The notes beneath the pieces are model-generated. The model did no database searches. It had not been told where the DNA came from and was given only the letters and a program-made list of their open reading frames with translations. Source: Tessaracoccus flavus (GTDB lineage: Bacteria > Actinomycetota > Actinomycetes > Propionibacteriales > Propionibacteriaceae). Taken from it: a stretch of 64,000 nucleotides of DNA. The translations under genes were made by a program, and so were the position numbers. The stretch spans positions 2,232,001 to 2,296,000 of the forward strand of contig NZ_CP019605.1 in NCBI RefSeq assembly GCF_001997295.1, given 5' to 3'. This document shows positions 50,027 to 63,886 of this stretch, piece after piece. The first letter of the stretch is position 1, and each line of letters opens with the position of its first letter.

Positions 50027-50658
50027 CAGTCCTCCTCGTCGGGGTTGGGGGGCTGGATGGTGCGTTCGGGGTCCGGCATGGTGTCGGCGGGTTCCTCCTC
50101 GACGGGGGCGTCGGCCACCCGCACGGAGCCCCACATCTTCTCCCACCACAGTCCGGGCACTTCGACATCCAGCGCCGTCTCGATGGACGGCCCTTCGAGC
50201 GGCTGCCCGTCGACGCCGAGCACCCGGTAGCCGACCTCGCCGGGCATCACCCAGCCGAGCCGGACCCGGGCGACCGAGCGGACGTAGGCGGGATCCTCCC
50301 AGCGGTTGAGCCGGTCCTCGAGATCTGCGATCTGCTCTTGCGTGGCGGCTATGTCGGCCTTCACCGCCGCGATCTCCTGCGCCTGCGCGAAGTAGACGCG
50401 CAGCGAGTTGGCCAGCACGATGGTGATCCCTGCGATGACGACGAGCAGCACCGCCAGGCGCCAGGTCGCGGTCCGCGCCCGCTGAGCGCGCGGCGGCTGG
50501 GCCGGCTTCGGGTCCATCGCCTGGTCGACTTCCTGCTGCTTGAGCGGAGCGACGCGGGGACGCGCTGTGCGCTCCCCCGGACGCGCAGAGGTCCGGGTCC
50601 GCGGAGAACCGCGGCCCGGACCACTGCTTGTCGGCTTATTCCGAGGTGTCTGAGGCAC
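50026..50658 (-). CDS. Septum-formation initiator (FtsB/DivIC-like) protein
   Basis: A 210-residue bitopic membrane protein. About 65 basic, Pro-rich cytoplasmic residues are followed by one membrane helix (L-A-V-L-L-V-V-I-A-G-I-T-I-V-L-A), a coiled coil (A-Q-A-Q-E-I-A-A-V-K-A-D-I-A-A-T-Q), and the W-E-D-P-A-Y-V-R-S-V-A-R-V-R-L-G-W-V-M-P-G-E motif. It would act in the divisome with FtsL and FtsQ. It sits between eno and DUF501 in the standard actinobacterial order. Confidence 0.85.
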   Translation of the reverse strand: MPQTPRNKPTSSGPGRGSPRTRTSARPGERTARPRVAPLKQQEVDQAMDPKPAQPPRAQRARTATWRLAVLLVVIAGITIVLANSLRVYFAQAQEIAAVKADIAATQEQIADLEDRLNRWEDPAYVRSVARVRLGWVMPGEVGYRVLGVDGQPLEGPSIETALDVEVPGLWWEKMWGSVRVADAPVEEEPADTMPDPERTIQPPNPDEED

Positions 50659-50690
50659 GCCTACCAGTGTGCCCCACTGCGTCGGTCAGC

Positions 50691-52013
<1,323 letters not shown>

Positions 52014-52060
52014 CTACCCCGAGCGGGGATCGCGCAGTTGGGACGTATTAAGGAAGTTCC

Positions 52061-52693
52061 TCAGGGAACCTGGCGAGCGACGTCGGGATGGCCCTCCGCT
52101 GCGGCGATCCGGCCCTCCAGGTCGCGGAGTGCGTGGCGGGCTGCGGCGTCAGCGTCGATTCCGTGGGCCTGCGCCCGTGCCACGAGCGCGATGATCTGCT
52201 GCCCGACCTCCGCCTCGGTGATGGCGTCGCCCGGGAGCCCGACGTCGACGCCGTGCGTCCGCGACCGCGACACCACCTTGTGGGCCCGCCCGATGACGCT
52301 GAGCGATTGCGCGATCCCCTCCAGCGCGGAGGTGCGTCCCTTCTCCTCGCGCTTGCGTTCCTCCCACGACTGCCACATGTCGTGCGGGACGTCCTCGTCG
52401 GCGAACACGTGGGGGTGTCGGCGCACCAGCTTGTCCGAGATTCCCCGGGCGACGTCGTCAAGCGTGAACCGACCCTCGTCCTCGGCGATCCGAGCATGGA
52501 AATAGACCTGGAGCAGCAGGTCGCCGAGTTCCTCGATGAGCTCGGTGTCGTCCCCGGCCTCGACCGCGTCGACCACCTCGCACGCCTCCTCGATGAGGTG
52601 GTTGAGGAGCGACCGATGGGTTTGCTTGGCGTCCCACGGGCACTTGACCCGTAGTTCCGCCATGACGCCGCGCAGGCGCTCCAGCTCGGTCAT
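52061..52693 (-). CDS. mazG: MazG-type nucleoside triphosphate pyrophosphohydrolase
   Basis: A 210-residue all-alpha NTP pyrophosphatase that removes aberrant NTPs. It has the family start L-R-x-x-C-P-W-D-A-K-Q-T-H (residues about 16-26) and the metal-binding E-E-A-C-E-V-V-D-A-V followed by L-I-E-E-L-G-D-L-L-L-Q-V. The length fits one MazG domain with a short C-terminal extension. Its start overlaps the lipoprotein stop by 4 bases. Confidence 0.9.
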   Translation of the reverse strand: MTELERLRGVMAELRVKCPWDAKQTHRSLLNHLIEEACEVVDAVEAGDDTELIEELGDLLLQVYFHARIAEDEGRFTLDDVARGISDKLVRRHPHVFADEDVPHDMWQSWEERKREEKGRTSALEGIAQSLSVIGRAHKVVSRSRTHGVDVGLPGDAITEAEVGQQIIALVARAQAHGIDADAAARHALRDLEGRIAAAEGHPDVARQVP

Positions 52694-53184
52694 TGACCGG
52701 CGGGGACCGACAGCGAGGGGCTCACGTCCATCAGCGCCGGATCCTCAGGGATCCACTTCCCGTAGCGGGGGTTCAACTGCACGTCCGCCTGGCGGGCAGC
52801 GGTCTGGACCGCCTCGAAGTCGACCTGCTGGAGCAGCGACGTCTTGACCGACGCCCTGATCAGCGGCAGGCAGTCCTGGCTCTGCATCATGCTGGCGAAC
52901 TCGCCTTGCGCGGCCACCTCGTCGATGGTCTCGGTTGAGAGGTGTCCGTACTCGTCGGCGAGACGGTCGAACACCCCTCCGAGCAGGAGAGACTGGACGA
53001 CGGCGGGCCGGACGATGTCCTGCGGCGTGACTCCCATCGCGTCGGCGCAACCCTGCACCGTGCGGTCGATGTCGCTTTCGGAGTAGCTCGCGCCATCGAC
53101 GACCAGCGCGGTGCCCGCTGTGGGGCTGCAGGCGGCGAACAGGGCCGCAGCGGCGACCAGCGGAACGAGACGCGTCAGCTTCAT
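52690..53184 (-). CDS. Secreted SurA_N-like lipoprotein
   Basis: A 164-residue lipoprotein. The signal peptide from the ATG at 53184 ends L-F-A-A-C with the lipid-bearing Cys near residue 19; an ATG four codons upstream is possible. The mature part, A-L-V-V-D-G-A-S-Y-S-E-S-D-I-D followed by helices, resembles the SurA N-terminal/peptidyl-prolyl isomerase chaperone helix domain found near mfd and mazG in actinobacteria, without the isomerase part. It overlaps mazG by 4 bases. Confidence 0.75.
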   Translation of the reverse strand: MKLTRLVPLVAAAALFAACSPTAGTALVVDGASYSESDIDRTVQGCADAMGVTPQDIVRPAVVQSLLLGGVFDRLADEYGHLSTETIDEVAAQGEFASMMQSQDCLPLIRASVKTSLLQQVDFEAVQTAARQADVQLNPRYGKWIPEDPALMDVSPSLSVPAGQ

Positions 53185-53276
53185 GGGTGTCCTCATCTTG
53201 GCTCGTGATGGCGCTTGTCGCGCCCGGGCCAGACTACCCCACACGGCTGCTGGCCCTGCGTGGCAGGTGGCCCCTC

Positions 53277-56762
<3,486 letters not shown>

Positions 56763-56865
56763 TGTTCTATCTTTCCATGCAGTGGCGGCGCAGCCCGCAG
56801 CCATCGACTGCCGGGCGGCGCCCGGGTGACGGTCGGGCGGCCGGCGCGACGGCCGCAGCGGGGGC

Positions 56866-57450
56866 TCAGTTGTTGAAGCGGTTCTGCGTGGACGTGAGAC
56901 CCTCACGAACCAGCGACTCGACGGCGTCGGCCGCCACGGCTGCGTCCACCCGCATGGCGTCGAGGTCCGCAGGCTTGAGTTTCGCCAACACGTAGTCGGC
57001 CGCGGGCTGACGGCCGGCGGGGCGCCCGATCCCCACCCGAACCCGGTAGAAGTCGCCGCTGCCGAGGTGGGCGCGCATCGATTTCAGGCCGTTGTGCCCG
57101 TTGTCGCCCCCGCCCAGCTTCACGCGCAGCTGACCCGGATCGAGATCAAGCTCGTCGTGGATGGCGATGACGCGCTCGACAGGGATCTTGTGGAAGGCCG
57201 CCACCGCCCGCACGGCGGCGCCCGACTCGTTCATGTACGTCGTGGGCTTGGCGAGGACGAGCTTCGCAGGCGCGGCACCAGGCAGGACCACGGTCGCGAT
57301 CTCGGCTCGTTGCCGGGTGTTGAGGGAAAAGCCGGAGCCGTAGCGGTCCGCGAGGTCCGCTACGGCCCAGAAACCGACGTTGTGCCGGGTGGCGTCGTAG
57401 GTCAGGCCCGGGTTGCCGAGCCCGACGACGAGGTAGGTGAGTTCGCTCAC
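56866..57450 (-). CDS. pth: Peptidyl-tRNA hydrolase
   Basis: A 194-residue enzyme that releases tRNA from prematurely dropped peptidyl-tRNA. Motifs: V-V-G-L-G-N-P-G-L-T-Y-D-A-T-R-H-N-V-G with the catalytic His, K-P-T-T-Y-M-N-E-S-G, and G-G-x-x-G-H-N-G-L-K-S. It starts at an ATG overlapping the L25 gene stop by 4 bases, the common rplY-pth pair. Confidence 0.95.
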   Translation of the reverse strand: MSELTYLVVGLGNPGLTYDATRHNVGFWAVADLADRYGSGFSLNTRQRAEIATVVLPGAAPAKLVLAKPTTYMNESGAAVRAVAAFHKIPVERVIAIHDELDLDPGQLRVKLGGGDNGHNGLKSMRAHLGSGDFYRVRVGIGRPAGRQPAADYVLAKLKPADLDAMRVDAAVAADAVESLVREGLTSTQNRFNN

Positions 57451-58079
57451 TCGTCCGCGTCGTCGCCCTCAGCCTCGTCACCGTGGATCGCCTCGACGTC
57501 CTCAGCCGACTCCTCGTCGGAGGACTCCAGGTCCTGCGTGGGCGCGACGACGACGTTCAGCACGAGGTGCTCGCCGTCGACGGCGGCCTCGACGCCCTCG
57601 AGCAGCTTGATGTCGGCCACGGTGATGTGGTCTCCGGCGGTGAGGCCCTCGATCGACACCTCGAACTCGGTCGGGATGTTGGTGGCGGGCGCCAGCACGG
57701 TGAGGTTGTTCAGATCGATGTTGACGAGGTTGCCCCGCTCGACCTCGCCCGTGATGTGCAGCGGCACGTCGACGGTCACCTTCTCGCCCGCGCGGACGAT
57801 GAGGAGGTCGATGTGATCGATGGCCGGGAGGATCGGGTCGCGCTGGACCTGCTTCGGGAGGGCCAGGATCGGCTTGCTCTCGCCCTCGACCTTGAGGTGC
57901 AGCAGCACGTTGGGCTGACGCAGAGCCAGGAAGGCCTCCTGCGCCGGCAGGGCGAGGTGCATCGGCTCGGTGCCGTGGCCGTAGAGCACGGCCGGGGTCT
58001 GGCCGGCGCGGCGCAGCCGACGGGCCGCGCCCTTGCCGAACTCGGTGCGGGTGGTGGCGGTGATGTTGATGTCTGCCAT
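57447..58079 (-). CDS. rplY: 50S ribosomal protein L25/general stress protein Ctc
   Basis: A 210-residue two-domain L25 (Ctc/TL5 type) that binds 5S rRNA. The N-terminal domain has T-E-F-G-K-G-A-A-R-R-L-R-R-A-G-Q-T-P-A-V-L-Y-G; the C-terminal TL5 domain runs from V-D-V-P-L-H to an acidic tail of about 40 residues rich in E and D. An intrinsic-terminator-like hairpin with seven U lies 18 to 44 bases before the ATG, between any promoter and the AGGAGAG ribosome-binding site, suggesting leader control. Confidence 0.93.
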   Translation of the reverse strand: MADINITATTRTEFGKGAARRLRRAGQTPAVLYGHGTEPMHLALPAQEAFLALRQPNVLLHLKVEGESKPILALPKQVQRDPILPAIDHIDLLIVRAGEKVTVDVPLHITGEVERGNLVNIDLNNLTVLAPATNIPTEFEVSIEGLTAGDHITVADIKLLEGVEAAVDGEHLVLNVVVAPTQDLESSDEESAEDVEAIHGDEAEGDDADE

Positions 58080-58096
58080 GAAACTCTCCTCGGTAC

Positions 58097-58123
58097 AAAA
58101 AAACTCGGCGTGCGGGCGCCGAG
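58097..58123 (-). terminator. Intrinsic terminator/attenuator in the rplY leader
   Basis: On the minus strand CTCGGCG-CCCGCA-CGCCGAG is followed directly by seven T (58097-58103), then the rplY ribosome-binding site and ATG. A CTCCTCG just upstream can pair with the CGAGGAG of the ribosome-binding site. It either ends transcripts of the upstream siderophore-interacting protein gene or attenuates rplY. Confidence 0.7.
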
Positions 58124-58289
58124 CGAGGAGGAGCTAGTCGATAACGGACGTCGCGGTCCCTCGCCAGGCAGCCATCGAAGCTTACCCCAGCTGGCTCCGC
58201 GGACCAACCCGCCCCAGTCGCGTCCACTCTCCGGGCCGACACCCGGCGAACAGACAGAGAGGGCGGGGATCCGTGGCCCGACGAGCCGG

Positions 58290-59129
58290 CTAGTGGCGTG
58301 CCGCAGTGGCCAGGTCCGCGATCTCGGCAGTCTCCATCTCGGCCACGAAGTCACGCTTGGTCTGGCGCCATCCGTCTTCCGTCATCCCGGTCCTCCAGTA
58401 GCCGGAGATGGACACGTCGGAGCGCGGAACGCCTTGTTCGACGAAGAGGAAGTGACGCACGTCCTTGACCATCTCCGCCACACCATGCACGAACCAGCCG
58501 GCGCCGTCGGGCGCCCCGCCGGCGCGCACAACGCTGGCCAGGGCCTGTCCGTAGGCCGCCCCGTCCCGCAGCACCCAGCGCACCGTCACGCCTTCGCGCT
58601 GCGGCACCGGGAATCGTCCGCGCTCGTCGGCGATCTCGAGATAGACGGTGGCGGTCGCTCCGCCAGGGAGCAACTCGACCCCCCGACAGATGGCGGGCGC
58701 AGCCGCCTCATCGCCAGCGAAGACGTAGTGCGCGTGATCGCTGGGTGCCCAGGCGCCTCCGGGACCGTGGAAGCCGATCTCGTCTCCCGGCTGCGCCTGC
58801 GCCGCCCAGGGGCCGGCCAGGCCGGCGTCGCCGTGGAGAACGACGTCGACGACGAACTCCCCCGTCGCGGGATCCGCCGAACGGATCGTGTACGTACGCG
58901 TCACCGGCCAATGCTCGGGAGGGAACTGATCGCGGACCGTCTCCGGGTCGAACGGCCGGTCGTACGGAGCCCCCGCCGGAGGGAACAGAAACTTCACGTA
59001 GTGGTCGCAGAACGGGAGTTCGTGCCCGCGCATCTGGTCCGAGTGGAGGGTCAGTCGGACCATTTCGGGCGCCACACGCTCCGTTCGGACCACCACCGCG
59101 CGTCGCAGCGGTCGCGTGCGTTGGGACAT
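58290..59129 (-). CDS. Siderophore-interacting protein (FAD/NAD(P)H ferric-siderophore reductase)
   Basis: A 279-residue ViuB/SIP-family flavoprotein that reduces imported ferric siderophores to free iron in the cytoplasm. The FAD motif R-T-Y-T-I-R is near residue 80, followed by F-V-V-D-V-V-L-H-G-D-A-G-L-A-G-P-W-A, and the NAD(P)-binding domain ends with the Y-W-R-T-G-type motif I-S-G-Y-W-R-T-G. The ATG at 59129 is chosen because AGGAG stands 6 bases before it. It probably works with the ABC importer at 9102-12910. Confidence 0.9.
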   Translation of the reverse strand: MSQRTRPLRRAVVVRTERVAPEMVRLTLHSDQMRGHELPFCDHYVKFLFPPAGAPYDRPFDPETVRDQFPPEHWPVTRTYTIRSADPATGEFVVDVVLHGDAGLAGPWAAQAQPGDEIGFHGPGGAWAPSDHAHYVFAGDEAAAPAICRGVELLPGGATATVYLEIADERGRFPVPQREGVTVRWVLRDGAAYGQALASVVRAGGAPDGAGWFVHGVAEMVKDVRHFLFVEQGVPRSDVSISGYWRTGMTEDGWRQTKRDFVAEMETAEIADLATAARH

Positions 59130-59150
59130 GACACTCCTACCGTCCGGCAA

Positions 59151-59163
59151 TTAGGAAATCTAA
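59151..59163. promoter_or_regulatory. Possible weak iron box upstream of the siderophore-interacting protein gene
   Basis: TTAG-GAAAT-CTAA lies 22 bases before the ATG. The spacing between half-sites is one base shorter than in DtxR boxes, so this is tentative; the gene's role makes iron control likely. Confidence 0.3.
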
Positions 59164-59218
59164 AGCTATCGTAATCGCCTTCAATCGGACGGAGCCGTGT
59201 CTCACGGCCGCGGCAAGG

Positions 59219-60193
59219 TCAGGAGTGTCCTCCGAAGAGCGACGTCACTGAACCGTCGAGGAACACGGCGTTGATGGCCTTGGCGATGAGGGGGGCGATC
59301 GACAACACGGTGAGGTTCTGCACCGGCTCGGGTGTCTTGATCGGCAGCGTGTTGGTGACGATGATCTCCTCCATGTCCGACGCGTTGAGCCGCTCGGCCG
59401 CGGGACCGGAGAAGACCGCGTGCGTCGCCGCGCAGATGACGCGGGCCGCCCCGCGCTCGCGGAGCGCCGCCGCCGCCTGGACGATGGTGCCGGCCGTGTC
59501 GATCATGTCGTCGACCAGCAGGCAGGTCTTGCCCTGCACGTCACCGACCACCTCATGGACTTCGACCGTGTTGGCTTTGTTGGCGTCGCGCCGCTTGTGG
59601 ATGATGGCGAGCGGGCAGCCGAGGTAGTCGGTCCAGAGGTCCGCCAGCCGCACTCGGCCGGCGTCGGGCGACACGATGGCCATCTCGGAGGTGTCGTACT
59701 TCTCCTTGACGTAGTCGGAGAGGACCGGCAGCCCCCACAGGTGGTCGACCGGCCCGTCGAAGAACCCCTGGATCTGCGATGCGTGCAGGTCCACCGACAT
59801 GATGCGGTCGGCGCCGGCCGCCTTGTAGAGATCGGCCACGAGGCGAGCGGAGATCGGCTCGCGTCCCAGGTGCTTCTTGTCCTGCCTGGCGTACGGGTAG
59901 AACGGGGCGACGACCGTGATGCGCTTGGCGGAAGCACGCTTGAGCGCGTCGACCATGATGAGCTGTTCCATGATCCACTCGTTCACCGGAGCGGTGTGGG
60001 ACTGGATGACGAAGGCGTCGCAGCCGCGCACCGACTCCTCGAACCGCACGTAGATCTCGGAGTTGGCATACGTGAGCGCGCGGGTGGGTACGAGCTCCTC
60101 CCCCATCAGGGTGGCGACCTCTTGGGCGAGCTCAGGGAATGCGCGCCCGCTGAAGAGCATGAGGTGCTTGTCGTTCTTCGCGATCTGGGACAC
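59219..60193 (-). CDS. prs: Ribose-phosphate pyrophosphokinase
   Basis: A 324-residue PRPP synthetase (class I). The N-terminal part has F-S-G-R-A-F and R-F-E-E-S-V-R-G; the ATP flexible loop Y-A-R-Q-D-K-K is near residue 100; the PRPP-binding loop is L-L-V-D-D-M-I-D-T-A-G-T near residue 220. It starts with GTG at 60193, 5 bases after the glmU stop, in the conserved glmU-prs operon. Confidence 0.95.
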   Translation of the reverse strand: MSQIAKNDKHLMLFSGRAFPELAQEVATLMGEELVPTRALTYANSEIYVRFEESVRGCDAFVIQSHTAPVNEWIMEQLIMVDALKRASAKRITVVAPFYPYARQDKKHLGREPISARLVADLYKAAGADRIMSVDLHASQIQGFFDGPVDHLWGLPVLSDYVKEKYDTSEMAIVSPDAGRVRLADLWTDYLGCPLAIIHKRRDANKANTVEVHEVVGDVQGKTCLLVDDMIDTAGTIVQAAAALRERGAARVICAATHAVFSGPAAERLNASDMEEIIVTNTLPIKTPEPVQNLTVLSIAPLIAKAINAVFLDGSVTSLFGGHS

Positions 60194-60197
60194 GAAT

Positions 60198-61673
60198 TCA
60201 GGCCTTCTTCTGTCGTGATTCGTTCACGGCCGGGTGGATTTCCCCGTCGTGCTCGGCGGCCGCGGACGCAGCCTTGGAGTCTGGGCGCCGGTTCTCGACC
60301 CAGCCTTCGATGTTGCGCTGACGTCCGCGCGCGACCGCCAAGCCCCCCGCTGGCACGTCGTCGGTGATGGTGGAGCCGGCGGCCACGAAGGCCCCTGGCG
60401 CGATGTCGACCGGCGCGACGAGCACCGAGTTCGACCCGACGAAGGCGTTCTTGCCGACGTGCGTGCTCGACTTGTGCACGCCGTCGTAGTTGGCGAAGAT
60501 CGTGCCCGCGCCGATGTTGGCGCCCTCGTCCACGAAGGCGTCGCCGACATAGCTGAGGTGCGGCACCTTCGCCCCATCGGCGATGACGGCGTTCTTGGTC
60601 TCGACGAAGCCGCCGATCTTGCCGCCCTTGCCAAGGATGGTGCCGGGACGCAGGTACGTGAAGGGGCCGACCGTCGCGCCCTCCCCGATGACGGCGAACG
60701 AGCCGTGGGTGCGCACGACCTCTGCGCCGGGCCCCACCTCGACGTCCATGAGGGTGGTGTCGGGGCCGATGATCGCGCCCTCGCCGATCGTCGTCGCTCC
60801 CTGGAGGATGACCCCCGGATGGAGGACGACGTCGGGGGCGAGGTCGACGTCGACGTCGATCCAGGTGGAGGATGGGTCGATCATCGTCACCCCCTTGAGC
60901 ATCCAGGCGTCTCGGATGCGGCGGTTCATCTCCGCGTTGATGCGCGCGAGCTGGACGCGGTCGTTGACTCCCTCGGTCTGCCACACGTCGTCGAGCAGGT
61001 GGGCCCCCACCCGCTCCGCGCGGCCGTGGGCGAAGTGCACGACGTCGGTGAGGTACTGCTCGCCCTGGGAGTTGTCGGTGCTGAGCGAGGCCAGCCCCTC
61101 ACGCAGCGTCTCTGCGCGGAACACGTAGATGCCGGAGTTGATCTCGGTGATGGCGCGCTGGTCCTCGGTCGCGTCCCGGTGTTCGACGATGCCGGTCACC
61201 GTCTCGCCGTCGCGGAGGATGCGGCCGTAGCCGGTGGGATCCTCGACGCTCGCGGTGAGCACCGTCGCGGAGTTGTGGTGGGCGCGGTGTACGGCCACGA
61301 GCTGGCGCAAGGTGTCGCCGTTGAGCATCGGCACGTCGGCGTAGGTGACCACGACGTCGCCCTCCAGCTCGCCGAGGTCGGCCAGGCCGCAGCTGACGGC
61401 GTGGCCTGTGCCGAGCTGTTCGTCCTGCACCGCGGTGGTGACGGACTCCGACAGTTTCTCCAAGTGCGACGTCACCTCCTCCCGCTGGTGGCCGACGACC
61501 ACGACGAGGTGCTCGGGGTTGAGTGCTGCGGCGGCGGAGACCGCGTACGCGAGCATCGGCTTACCTGCCACTTCGTGCAGGAGCTTGGACTTCTTGGACT
61601 TCATGCGGGTCCCGCCGCCTGCGGCGAGAACGACGACGGCGGCGACTGGCGCGAGTTCGTTGTCAGTGGACAA
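60198..61673 (-). CDS. glmU: Bifunctional N-acetylglucosamine-1-phosphate uridyltransferase/glucosamine-1-phosphate acetyltransferase
   Basis: A 491-residue enzyme making UDP-GlcNAc for peptidoglycan. The N-terminal Rossmann uridyltransferase has L-A-A-G-G-G-T-R-M-K-S and Q-L-G-T-G-H-A-V; the C-terminal left-handed beta-helix has hexapeptide repeats and F-V-E-T-K-N-A, H-L-S-Y-V-G-D-A. The TTG start at 61673 is supported by AAGGAGAG 7 bases upstream; a longer open frame has no ribosome-binding site. The tail of about 30 residues past the helix is typical of actinobacteria. Confidence 0.95.
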   Translation of the reverse strand: MSTDNELAPVAAVVVLAAGGGTRMKSKKSKLLHEVAGKPMLAYAVSAAAALNPEHLVVVVGHQREEVTSHLEKLSESVTTAVQDEQLGTGHAVSCGLADLGELEGDVVVTYADVPMLNGDTLRQLVAVHRAHHNSATVLTASVEDPTGYGRILRDGETVTGIVEHRDATEDQRAITEINSGIYVFRAETLREGLASLSTDNSQGEQYLTDVVHFAHGRAERVGAHLLDDVWQTEGVNDRVQLARINAEMNRRIRDAWMLKGVTMIDPSSTWIDVDVDLAPDVVLHPGVILQGATTIGEGAIIGPDTTLMDVEVGPGAEVVRTHGSFAVIGEGATVGPFTYLRPGTILGKGGKIGGFVETKNAVIADGAKVPHLSYVGDAFVDEGANIGAGTIFANYDGVHKSSTHVGKNAFVGSNSVLVAPVDIAPGAFVAAGSTITDDVPAGGLAVARGRQRNIEGWVENRRPDSKAASAAAEHDGEIHPAVNESRQKKA

Positions 61674-61892
61674 AGGGAGTCTCTCCTTCGGGCCGATGCA
61701 CGCCCGGGCAGCTGCGCGCATCCGAGGCCAAACTATCAGTCGGGCCCCAGACGCGCCCACCCAACGGCTTCACCATCGCCCCTCGCGCTTCCGTTCGTCC
61801 TGAAGAAACGACGTGCCGTGGCGTATACCGCTGTCGAGGTACGTTTTCTCAGGGCCAAGCGATCTGTCGAGGAGACTGGTGCGTGCTCTCCA

Positions 61893-63236
61893 TCACGTCC
61901 CATCCAACGGACCAGCGAGCTTCAGCTCCGCCCGGAGGCCTCCCAGATCCGAATCGCCCAAGACCACGTCGCCGCCGTTGTCGCGGGCGATCTCCCGCGC
62001 GATGGCGAGCCCGAGGCCGCTGCCCCCGGCTTCCCGCTGACGCGCCTCATCGAGGCGGACGAACCGCTCGAAGACCCTCTCCCGATCCTCGGGCGCGATG
62101 CCCGCGCCGTCGTCCTCGACCACGACCCGGGCTCCCGCCACCGTGATCCGCACGCGGGAACCGGCGTGCCGCACAGCGTTGTCCACGAGGTTGCGCACGA
62201 CCCGCTCCACGGCCGGCCCGTCGACCGTCGCCTCGCCCTCCCCCGTCACGTCGACCGCTACGCCGGCCCTCCGCGTCGCGGCCACCTGCTCCGCCACGTC
62301 ACGCAGGTTGGTCGGCCGACGACGACCGCCGGTGGCCCCGACCCGGGCCAACAGCAGGAGATCATCGACGAGCGCCTGCATCCGCAGCACCTCCGGTGCC
62401 AGTTCGGCCGCCAACTCCCCCGTGGGGAACGCCTCCGGGTGCGAGCGGGCCACCTCCACGCTCGCCCTGAGCGACGACAGCGGCGACCGGAGCTCGTGCG
62501 CCGCGTCCTCCACAAACCTGCGTTGCCGGGACGCCGCCCGATCCAGCCGGTCGAGCATCTCGTTGAGCGTGCGGGCGAGCGCGGCCAGCTCGTCGTCGGC
62601 GTCAGGGACTGGCAGCGCGCCTGGCCCGCCCTCGCTCGCCACGCGCGCCGCGGCCACCCGGAGCTCCTCGACCGGCCGCAGTGCCCGGCCCAGCGCGAGC
62701 CAGATCACGCCTGCCAGCGCGAGGGTCAGCGTGGGCACCACACCGACGAGCGAGACGCGCAGGGCTCGCAGCACGCCTTCGACATCGCGCAGGGGCAGCG
62801 CGACCACGATCGTCACTGGCTCACCTCGCCAGGTCGTCGAGCCGGCCACGACGCGGGCGCGGTCGTCGTAGGCCGTGGGAAGGGTGATCCCGGGCCGTTC
62901 AGCGGCGAGCGCCGCGTCGTCGGCACCGAGCACCGGCAAAGTGCGGCTGGCCGTCGCGGAGCTCGACACCACCAGGCCGCCGGCGTCCAGGACCTGCGCG
63001 ATCTCCCCCGGCTGGGTGACCGGAAGCGGGTCGGGGAGCCGGTCCTCGGACGCCAGCCGGGCGATGGTCTCCACCCGCGCGGTCGCTGCCCGATCCAGCT
63101 CGGCGACGCGGCTGGAGGAGACGACGGCGGTCAACGCGACGGCTCCCAGCGTCAGGCCCACGGCCAACAGGCCGGCTGTCAGCAGGGTGAGACGAAGCCG
63201 CAGCGACAGGCCGCCCCAGCGTCTAGGCCCGCTCAT
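61893..63236 (-). CDS. Sensor histidine kinase
   Basis: A 447-residue membrane kinase. Two membrane helices (about residues 10-32 and 155-175) flank an extracytoplasmic domain; a HAMP linker leads to the HisKA domain with V-E-D-A-A-H-E-L-R-S-P-L (phospho-acceptor His), and the ATPase domain shows N-L-V-D-N-A-V-R-H, D-D-G-A-G-I and G-S-G-L-G-L-A. It overlaps the response-regulator stop by 4 bases, so they are a coupled pair. The signal is unknown. Confidence 0.9.
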   Translation of the reverse strand: MSGPRRWGGLSLRLRLTLLTAGLLAVGLTLGAVALTAVVSSSRVAELDRAATARVETIARLASEDRLPDPLPVTQPGEIAQVLDAGGLVVSSSATASRTLPVLGADDAALAAERPGITLPTAYDDRARVVAGSTTWRGEPVTIVVALPLRDVEGVLRALRVSLVGVVPTLTLALAGVIWLALGRALRPVEELRVAAARVASEGGPGALPVPDADDELAALARTLNEMLDRLDRAASRQRRFVEDAAHELRSPLSSLRASVEVARSHPEAFPTGELAAELAPEVLRMQALVDDLLLLARVGATGGRRRPTNLRDVAEQVAATRRAGVAVDVTGEGEATVDGPAVERVVRNLVDNAVRHAGSRVRITVAGARVVVEDDGAGIAPEDRERVFERFVRLDEARQREAGGSGLGLAIAREIARDNGGDVVLGDSDLGGLRAELKLAGPLDGT

Positions 63237-63886
63237 CCGACGGCCCGGTACCCGGCGCCCCGGACGGTGGCGATGACGTCTCGACCCAGCTTGCGCCTCA
63301 GATACCCCACGTAGACCTCGACCACGTTGAGGTCCTCTCCGGTGCCCTCCCAGACGTGGTCGCGGAGTTCCACCTTCCCGACCACGCGGTCGGAGTGCCG
63401 CATGAGGTACTCCAGAAGCGCCACCTCGCGGGTGGTCAGCTCGACCGGGGCGCCGTCGAGCGTCACGGTGCGAGTCGACGGATCCAGCGTGACCGAACCC
63501 ACCTCGAGGACGGCGGGCCGGGCGCCCGACGGCCGCCGGACCAGTGCCCGCAGCCTCGCCACGAGGACGACGAAGGAGAAGGGTTTGGTGAGGTAGTCGT
63601 CGGCGCCGAGATCGAGCGCGTCGGCAACGTCGTATTCTCCGTCCTTCGCGCTCAGCATCAGCACCGGCGTCCAGACGCCGCGCTTGCGCAGTTCCGCGGT
63701 CACGGCGTAGCCGTTGAGCCGCGGCAACATGATGTCGAGCACGATGGCGTCGTAGTCGCCGTGCGTGGCCAGGGTGAGCCCGGAGTCGCCGTCATGCGCG
63801 ACGTCGACGGCGAAGCCCTCGGCGGCCAGCCCCCGCTGCAGGACGCGCGTCAGGCTGCGCTCATCGTCGACCACCAGCACACGCAC
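63233..63886 (-). CDS. OmpR/PhoB-family response regulator
   Basis: A 217-residue two-domain regulator. The receiver has D7-D8, the phospho-acceptor D51 in I-V-L-D-I-M-L-P, and the conserved Lys in L-T-K-P-F; the C-terminal winged helix has L-T-T-R-E-V-A-L-L-E-Y-L-M and V-E-V-Y-V-G-Y-L-R-R-K-L. It is the first gene of the two-component operon and is divergent from the gene starting at 63980. Its target genes are not evident. Confidence 0.93.
   Translation of the reverse strand: MRVLVVDDERSLTRVLQRGLAAEGFAVDVAHDGDSGLTLATHGDYDAIVLDIMLPRLNGYAVTAELRKRGVWTPVLMLSAKDGEYDVADALDLGADDYLTKPFSFVVLVARLRALVRRPSGARPAVLEVGSVTLDPSTRTVTLDGAPVELTTREVALLEYLMRHSDRVVGKVELRDHVWEGTGEDLNVVEVYVGYLRRKLGRDVIATVRGAGYRAVG

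Noticed and set aside
61674..61892. A hidden small gene or tRNA between glmU and the histidine kinase
   Set aside because: No cloverleaf, no start with a ribosome-binding site and no coding bias was found; nothing could be supported.
60234..63314. A plus-strand open frame of about 1000 codons
   Set aside because: It spans the antisense of both glmU and the histidine kinase and crosses their intergenic region; no domain is recognisable.
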